Shown here: piece after piece, positions 7,810 through 11,018 of the stretch
Layout: each line of letters begins with the position of its first letter
Numbering within the stretch: the first letter of the stretch is position 1
From: ZAX-1 sp046533095
GTDB taxonomy: Bacteria > Bacillota > Clostridia > Lachnospirales > Lachnospiraceae
Length of the DNA: 11,018 bases
NCBI GenBank assembly: GCA_046533095.1
Contig: JAJQRA010000015.1
Span: forward strand, 1 to 11,018
Direction of reading: 5' to 3'
Program-made: the position numbers and the translations under genes
Notes under the pieces: model-generated
Seen by the model: the letters and a program-made list of their open reading frames with translations, nothing else
Told to the model about the DNA's origin: nothing
The model's database searches: none

Positions 7810-7931
7810 AGCCAAACGGCATTACATAGAAACTTATCAATGCTGACTCATATCAGCAGTCGTATGGGTATATCACAAAAGGCCATGCAGTCGCCGCCGA
7901 TTGGTCTCGGCGAGGGAGGATTGTTCGCTAG
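7793..7931 (+). pseudogene. Possible frameshifted micro-gene after the antirepressor
   Basis: An ATG pair at 7793/7796 overlaps the end of the antirepressor gene, similar to the 14-base overlaps elsewhere in the window. It reads MKRCKAKRHYIETYQC, then meets a TGA at 7844. If one base is skipped there, reading continues as DSYQQSYGYITKGHAVAADW and a further SRRGRIVR up to a TAG at 7929-7931, giving a protein of about 45 residues. The second part looks protein-like, with tyrosines, HAVAADW and a GRIVR ending, but has no start of its own. This could be a broken small phage gene, a sequencing error, or chance. The TGA followed by C resembles the prfB recoding context, but no slippery codon or upstream Shine-Dalgarno spacing supports programmed frameshifting. 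Confidence 0.3.
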
Positions 7932-7988
7932 CTTAAGCCGTCTCCATAATCGTAGCAAGCTGGAAATAAAGAAAAAAGGAAGTGCTAC
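7810..7988 (+). other. Gap between antirepressor and initiator, rich in inverted repeats
   Basis: This 179-base gap is the longest stretch without a clear intact gene. By eye it holds consecutive short stems: 7841-7846 with 7853-7858 (6 bp, loop 6), 7862-7867 with 7883-7888 (6 bp, one G-U), 7895-7900 with 7907-7912 (6 bp GC-rich, loop 6), 7915-7919 with 7941-7945 (5 bp, one G-U), and 7951-7957 with 7983-7989 (7 bp). None is followed by a T run, so an intrinsic terminator is unlikely. It could be a structured 5' leader, a small RNA, or a decayed gene. A 50-codon frame (7840-7992) is open here, but its ATG has no ribosome binding site. Confidence 0.35.
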
Positions 7989-7989
7989 G
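7951..7989 (+). promoter_or_regulatory. Inverted repeat framing the initiator's ribosome binding site
   Basis: CGTAGCA at 7951-7957 is the exact reverse complement of TGCTACG at 7983-7989. The 25-base loop contains the AAAAAAGGAAG ribosome binding site, and the last base of the stem is the first base of the GTG start codon. If it forms in mRNA, the hairpin would display the Shine-Dalgarno sequence in the loop while trapping the G of the start codon, a layout suited to translational control of the replication protein. A 7-bp stem with a long loop is weak on its own. Confidence 0.3.
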
Positions 7990-8858
7990 TGAACAGAAAG
8001 ACTGGGCTAGACTATTTTCCTTTTGACATTGATTTTTTTCAAGATGAGAAAATACAATTCGTATCGGCAAGATTTGGAATAAAAGGTGAATCAATAGCTG
8101 TACGGCTTCTTTGTAAAATATATCGGAATGGGTACTTTACGGAGTGGAATCAAGATATAGGGCTTCTATTTGCGAAAAGCGTAGGTGACGGATGTCAGTA
8201 TTCTTTAGCGAATGACGTAGTCCATGAATTGCTCAAACGTGGGTTTTTTGATAAAGGCATTTTTGAGAGGTTCGATATTTTAACCAGCCGGGGTATCCAA
8301 AAGAGATATTTAGAAGCATCGGCAAGGAGAAAAAACATAGTGATTTTAGCCGATATTTTGCTTGCTGATACGTCTTGCTATGAAAATGTTAGCATTTCAA
8401 ATGAAAATGTATACATTTTGAAAGAAAATGATAGCATTTTGAAACAAAGTAAAGGAAAGGAAAGTAAAGAGAAAGAAAAGGAAAAGGAAAGTAAAGTAAA
8501 GAAAAAAGTACAGTATCAGCTGATCGCTGATACCTACAACGCGACCTGCATATCGCTGCCCAAGGTCGCCACGCTTTCCGATGCCCGAAAAAACGCAATA
8601 CGGATTATTTTGTCAAAGGGCTATTCCATCGGCGATCTACAGTCGGCTTTTGAAAAGGCGGAAAAAAGCAGTTTCCTAAAGGGCGAAAACAACAACGGGT
8701 GGAAAGCGTCTTTTGACTGGCTGATAAAAGACGCAAACATTGCAAAAGTGCTTGACGGAAACTATCAGGACAGGACAGATGGGCGTAAGGGAGAAGAGAA
8801 GAGGGACGAGTTTCGCGAGATGATAGAAGGGGGGTACTTTAGCGATGAGCGAAGATGA
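7989..8858 (+). CDS. Phage replication initiator (Lin1244/Lin1753-type N-terminus)
   Basis: The 289-residue protein has an N-terminal domain (about 1-115, GLDYFPFDIDFFQDEKIQFV ... IYRNGYFTEW) of the Lin1244/Lin1753 (DUF4373) type found in phage replication proteins. A Lys/Glu linker (about 132-173) follows, then a C-terminal domain (about 175-265) with YNATCISLPKVATLSDARKN, a SSFLKGENNNGWKASFDWL segment and a KVLDGNYQDR ending, typical of phage replisome organizers. The GTG at 7989 is well placed after AAAAAAGGAAG and gives the family's usual beginning. It would bind the phage origin, probably the repeats in its own linker region, and recruit the downstream helicase loader. The first half is clearly more AT-rich than the second, suggesting a mosaic gene. 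Confidence 0.88.
   Translation: MNRKTGLDYFPFDIDFFQDEKIQFVSARFGIKGESIAVRLLCKIYRNGYFTEWNQDIGLLFAKSVGDGCQYSLANDVVHELLKRGFFDKGIFERFDILTSRGIQKRYLEASARRKNIVILADILLADTSCYENVSISNENVYILKENDSILKQSKGKESKEKEKEKESKVKKKVQYQLIADTYNATCISLPKVATLSDARKNAIRIILSKGYSIGDLQSAFEKAEKSSFLKGENNNGWKASFDWLIKDANIAKVLDGNYQDRTDGRKGEEKRDEFREMIEGGYFSDERR
8381..8443 (+). repeat. Three 21-bp dyad iterons inside the initiator gene, candidate origin
   Basis: Three imperfect tandem 21-bp units lie at 8381-8401, 8402-8422 and 8423-8443, with the shared core GAAAATG..A.CATTT. Each unit is a near-palindrome. The middle one contains a perfect 16-bp palindrome, AAAATGTATACATTTT, at 8404-8419. In the protein they encode the heptads ENVSISN, ENVYILK and ENDSILK at residues 132-152. 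Iterons in the linker region of the initiator gene are the classical layout of phage origins such as lambda O and lactococcal and Bacillus phages. A polypurine tract follows at once. The dyad form suggests binding by a dimeric protein. Confidence 0.7.
8444..8510 (+). repeat. Polypurine tract beside the iterons
   Basis: About 65 bases are almost entirely A and G, built from recurring AAAG, GGAAAG and AGTAAAG words, and encode a Lys/Glu/Ser linker (KESKEKEKEKESK). The tract adjoins the three 21-bp iterons, so it could be the easily melted or unusually structured element of a replication origin. It could equally be only a charged linker written in purine-rich codons, and the coding strand is purine-rich throughout. 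Confidence 0.45.
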
Positions 8859-9393
8859 AGTTGCAAGGATGCTGTATCTTATCAGGGCAGAATATCAAAA
8901 ACAATTCAGCGGAATGTCGGGACAGGATTTTTCGGACAAGGTCAAGTTATGGCATTCGATACTTTGCAAATATGACCTTCCTGTTGTGCAGGCAGGACTA
9001 AGGGTTTTCCTGACAACAGAAAAAAGCGGTTTCGCGCCGACTGTTAGCCAAATCGTAAACTGCATACACAAGATCACGGACAGGGAAGCGGACACCATGA
9101 CGGAACTCGAAGCGTGGGGATTTGTCTATAAGGCAATATGCCGATCGGGCTACTACTCTGAAGAGGAATTCGAACTCTTGCCGGATATCGTAAAGACAGC
9201 GGTTGGAAGCCCGGCAAGGCTAAAGGAATGGTCTGGACTTCCGATAGACGAAGTCCAGACGGTGATCCAGTCAAACTTCATGCGCAGCTTCAGAGCGGTG
9301 CAAAAGAGGGAAAGCGAGCTAAAGAGGATGCCAAGCGATATAAGAAACAGGATCAGCGTACAACAGAACAAGAAAATCACACAGGAGGCATAA
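8845..9393 (+). CDS. Replicative helicase loader/inhibitor, G40P-loader type
   Basis: The 182-residue product resembles the phage helicase loader/inhibitor family (loader of G40P-like DnaB helicases). Visible features are an N-terminal helix VARMLYLIRAEYQKQF, a KVKLWHSILCKYDLPVVQAGLRVFL block, and FAPTVSQIVNCIHKI at residues 52-78, followed by an alpha-helical C-terminal half with a basic end. The ATG at 8845 overlaps the end of the initiator gene by 14 bases, and a G-run (GAAGGGGGG) upstream serves as ribosome binding site. It would carry the replicative helicase to the initiator-bound origin. No DnaB-type helicase is in the window, so the host enzyme or a gene further away must be used. Confidence 0.82.
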   Translation: MSEDEVARMLYLIRAEYQKQFSGMSGQDFSDKVKLWHSILCKYDLPVVQAGLRVFLTTEKSGFAPTVSQIVNCIHKITDREADTMTELEAWGFVYKAICRSGYYSEEEFELLPDIVKTAVGSPARLKEWSGLPIDEVQTVIQSNFMRSFRAVQKRESELKRMPSDIRNRISVQQNKKITQEA

Positions 9394-9555
9394 ATGACGA
9401 ATTTAGAAAAGTGGAGAAAAGAAGTCCCGGACGAAGACATAATCGGTTTAATGGTATGCGGAATCTGCCTAGTCGCACGCACGGATAGTTCGGAAGATGT
9501 GGGCGAATGCTATAAAAGGATAAAAGAATGGGCAGAAAGCGAGGTAGAGGAATGA
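9394..9555 (+). CDS. 53-residue Cys-containing micro-protein
   Basis: A strong AGGAGG (9383-9388) lies five bases before an ATG at 9394, which immediately follows the loader stop. The gene ends in a TGA at 9553-9555 that overlaps the next start as ATGA. The product begins MTNLEKWRKEVPDEDIIGLM and has C22-G-I-C25 and C39, then KRIKEWAESEVEE. It resembles a group of very small phage proteins that start with MTNxEK, carry paired cysteines and end with a Trp-containing helix and Glu-rich tail. Those usually have four cysteines and this one has three, so metal binding may be incomplete. The ribosome binding site and both junctions argue strongly that it is translated. Confidence 0.72.
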   Translation: MTNLEKWRKEVPDEDIIGLMVCGICLVARTDSSEDVGECYKRIKEWAESEVEE

Positions 9556-9860
9556 TGATTGCATACATATGCAGCCCATACCGGGCAAAGAATGATGAAG
9601 AGCTTACAAGAAACATCGAGTACGCGCAGGAACTACAAAGGGATGCGCTGCTTAAAGGATACGCGCCAATTGTGCCACACCTGTCCTTGACCCAGAGCTT
9701 GGACGACAACGACCCGCAAGAAAGGAAGATCGGAATTGATGCAGGGCTTGAACTGCTTGAAATATGCGATGGCATACTTGTCGGGGATAGGTACGGCATC
9801 AGTGAAGGAATGGAAGCCGAGATAAAGAAGGCAGAGGAGTTAGGGTTTATGTGGAGGTAA
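9552..9860 (+). CDS. DUF4406-type nucleoside 2-deoxyribosyltransferase-like protein
   Basis: The product of about 102 residues reads MIAYICSPYRAKNDEELTRN, then GYAPIVPHLSLTQSLDDNDP, QERKIGIDAGLELLEICDGI and ISEGMEAEIKKAEELG. This is the recognisable pattern of the DUF4406/DUF7768 group of phage proteins, related to the nucleoside 2-deoxyribosyltransferase and Rossmann-like fold. Asp and Glu residues in the CDG and SEGM motifs would line the active site. It may act on nucleosides or nucleotides during phage infection, but the substrate is not known from sequence. Translation starts at the ATG at 9552 or at 9555. The first overlaps the preceding stop as ATGA, and an AGAGG lies just upstream. 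An upstream in-frame ATG at 9528 lies inside the previous gene and is less likely. Confidence 0.85.
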   Translation: MMIAYICSPYRAKNDEELTRNIEYAQELQRDALLKGYAPIVPHLSLTQSLDDNDPQERKIGIDAGLELLEICDGILVGDRYGISEGMEAEIKKAEELGFMWR

Positions 9861-9863
9861 AAA

Positions 9864-10409
9864 ATGTACAGAGAGGTGCTATTGGAAAATGCGCTAAAAG
9901 CATACCTAGCCGGGGATGAGGTCAAGATACTGATACCCGACGATGAGGATGAGCGCGCGATACCGCTTGGCAGGTACTTCAACGGGCTGAAGTTTCTGGT
10001 CGACCAAAAGCCTGCCAAGGTAAATACGGAATTCGATCAGCTTTTTGAGGATACAAAAGAAGCCGATACAAAAAAGTCAAAAAGGGAACGCAGGGGAAAC
10101 CAGAGGATAGAAATCGACTATGAGAAGCTTAGAGACCTAAGGGAATCGGGGACGAAAGGGAAAGAGATAGCCAAAATAATGGGCATATCGCTATCGACGG
10201 TCGGGCGAAACCTAGCAGAGCTAAAGGCGATGGACGAGAAAAGGAAAAGAGTGCTGACCAAGGATCAAAAAGGAAAAATTGGCGCACTGTGGAAAGTGGG
10301 AGGAATATGGACGCCGAAGGCGATAGCGGGAGACATGAGTCTGCCGATTGAAGCAGTAGAAGAGTGCATTGAGAGACTAAAGGAGGAAAAGAAAAATGAG
10401 AGAGGTTGA
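9864..10409 (+). CDS. Tandem helix-turn-helix DNA-binding protein
   Basis: The 181-residue protein has an N-terminal part (about 1-50) of unknown fold, ENALKAYLAGDEVKILIPDD, followed by a charged linker. A clear resolvase/Hin-like helix-turn-helix spans residues about 85-121, with LRESGTKGKEIAKIMGISLS and STVGRNLAELK. A second HTH-like segment (about 131-173) contains WTPKAIAGDMSLPIEAVEEC. The arrangement of two HTH units fits a DNA-binding regulator, though there is no recombinase catalytic domain. GGAGG at 9853-9857 precedes the ATG. The end overlaps the next gene by 14 bases. Its target sites are not obvious in the window. Confidence 0.75.
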   Translation: MYREVLLENALKAYLAGDEVKILIPDDEDERAIPLGRYFNGLKFLVDQKPAKVNTEFDQLFEDTKEADTKKSKRERRGNQRIEIDYEKLRDLRESGTKGKEIAKIMGISLSTVGRNLAELKAMDEKRKRVLTKDQKGKIGALWKVGGIWTPKAIAGDMSLPIEAVEECIERLKEEKKNERG

Positions 10410-10773
10410 AAAAATACACATAACGGACATCAAGGACGATGAAATAATTTTTTTTGGCGATGTAGAAAATATAAACGACTTCCGAACAAAAAAAGAGTGG
10501 ATAGAGGATGAAGAGGAATTTTTACCCCGCATGAACGAAGTGAAAAACCACGGAGAAAAATGCTACACCGCATATTTATCATGCGAAGAAATAAGTCTCG
10601 AGCAGCTAGCAGAGTCGATACAGGACAATGGAATTGTATACGAAGATTGGTACGATCACGTTGTAGTCGATATGAGGGAAAATAAAATCATAGAGGACGG
10701 AATCGCAGAAATAAATCGGACGCTTAGAAGATACCCGACTTATTTCGAGGACAAAGAAGTCGTTTTTGACTAG
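10396..10773 (+). CDS. Unrecognised acidic protein, 125 residues
   Basis: A strong AGGAGG (10381-10386) lies nine bases before the ATG, and the gene overlaps the preceding one by 14 bases. The product is strongly acidic (IKDDEIIFFGDVENINDF, KEWIEDEEEF). The second half contains AYLSCEEISLEQLAESIQDN, DWYDHVVVDM and an RRYPTYFEDKEVVFD ending. I do not recognise a family. The mix of predicted strands and a central helix suggests a small globular domain. The acidic profile would be compatible with a DNA-mimic or a protein-binding role, but nothing in the sequence proves this. Confidence 0.72.
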   Translation: MREVEKIHITDIKDDEIIFFGDVENINDFRTKKEWIEDEEEFLPRMNEVKNHGEKCYTAYLSCEEISLEQLAESIQDNGIVYEDWYDHVVVDMRENKIIEDGIAEINRTLRRYPTYFEDKEVVFD

Positions 10774-10784
10774 GAGGAACGGAG

Positions 10785-11018
10785 ATGGTGGGATACAAAT
10801 ACAACGTCTACCTTAACGGAAAAATCGCAGGAAAGGGACTAGGCATACAAAAGGTAGCTGATTTGATAGGTATACGAGAAAAAAACGTGTCAAAGTATGT
10901 GAACGAAAGGCTTACTACGAAGTCCGGATACAGCATACGCCACGCGCAAGAAGAGCCGGCGGAAAACGGAAAGCCGAAAGGATCGAACGAGTGGATGAAA
11001 AATTTTGACAAAGAGTGG
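10785..11018 (+). CDS. Small HTH-like phage protein, 3' truncated by the window edge
   Basis: The ATG at 10785 follows the previous stop by 11 bases, with AGGAGG at 10772-10777, and the frame stays open to the end of the window (78 codons). The first residues MVGYKYNVYLNGKIAGKGLG are followed by IQKVADLIGIREKNVSKYVN, which looks like a small DNA-binding helix-turn-helix. A TTKSGYSIRHA strand comes next, and the last part is Glu/Lys-rich. The pattern recalls small phage proteins with a NUMOD-like or XRE-like core, but I cannot assign a family. The C-terminus lies beyond the window. Confidence 0.6.
   Translation, partial: MVGYKYNVYLNGKIAGKGLGIQKVADLIGIREKNVSKYVNERLTTKSGYSIRHAQEEPAENGKPKGSNEWMKNFDKEW

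Noticed and set aside
7841..7846. Programmed +1 frameshifting like that of prfB at TGC TGA C
   Set aside because: There is no slippery P-site codon with good re-pairing and no Shine-Dalgarno sequence at the needed distance.
7895..7912. GC-rich hairpin as a transcription terminator
   Set aside because: It is followed by AGGGAGG and not by a run of T.
7921..7950. Promoter-like TTGTTC and CATAAT with an 18-base spacer before the initiator
   Set aside because: The -35 box matches the consensus at only about three of six positions and the spacer overlaps potential stems, so it cannot be supported.
9228..9488. A + strand frame of 86 codons overlapping the helicase loader and the 53-residue gene
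   Set aside because: It lies out of frame inside two better supported genes and its product looks like a low-complexity basic shadow.

Overview
The window looks like the early (recombination and replication) segment of a temperate phage or prophage from a low-GC Gram-positive host, probably a Clostridia- or Tissierellia-like Bacillota. The evidence is the purine-rich coding strand with many AGA/AGG and ATA codons, strong AGGAGG-type ribosome binding sites, and families typical of Firmicutes prophages: a RecT annealase, an SbcC-like ATPase, a RusA resolvase, a Bro-N/ANT antirepressor, a Lin1244/Lin1753-type replication protein and a G40P-type helicase loader. The exact host cannot be read from the sequence. 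Every credible gene lies on the + strand, and most are separated by a few bases or overlap, so this is probably one or a few long early operons. No integrase, structural gene, tRNA, rRNA, CRISPR array or convincing terminator is visible.

Layout. Positions 1-1149 hold a ParB-type protein cut by the left edge. Positions 1133-1819 encode a membrane-anchored or secreted SleB-type cell wall hydrolase, an odd occupant of an early region. Positions 1837-5742 form a recombination block: Rad50/SbcC-like ATPase with a CPTC zinc hook, a 98-residue CxxC...CxxC protein, RecT, and a metallo-beta-lactamase-fold protein of the YycJ/WalJ type that may serve as the nuclease partner. Positions 5753-6998 carry a small hypothetical gene, two tandem diverged copies of an acidic 87-residue gene, and RusA, which starts at a TTG overlapping the stop of the second copy.

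Positions 7003-7809 encode a Bro-N/ANT antirepressor. The following 180 bp contain no clear intact gene, but hold a possible frameshifted micro-gene, several potential hairpins, and an inverted repeat that frames the ribosome binding site of the next gene. Positions 7989-9393 are the replication block: an initiator with three 21-bp dyad iterons and a polypurine tract in its linker, which is a candidate replication origin, then a helicase loader. Positions 9394-11018 carry small accessory genes: a 53-residue Cys-containing protein, a DUF4406-like nucleoside deoxyribosyltransferase-fold protein, a tandem helix-turn-helix protein, an unrecognised 125-residue acidic protein, and a small protein with an HTH-like core cut by the right edge.

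Together the genes would start phage replication at an internal origin (initiator and loader), process and anneal DNA ends (ATPase, RecT, MBL nuclease), resolve branched intermediates (RusA), and interfere with repression (antirepressor). I see no clearly new defence or anti-defence system. The most interesting items are the origin candidate, the RecT/MBL module, the structured gap at 7810-7988, the tandem duplication and the misplaced hydrolase.
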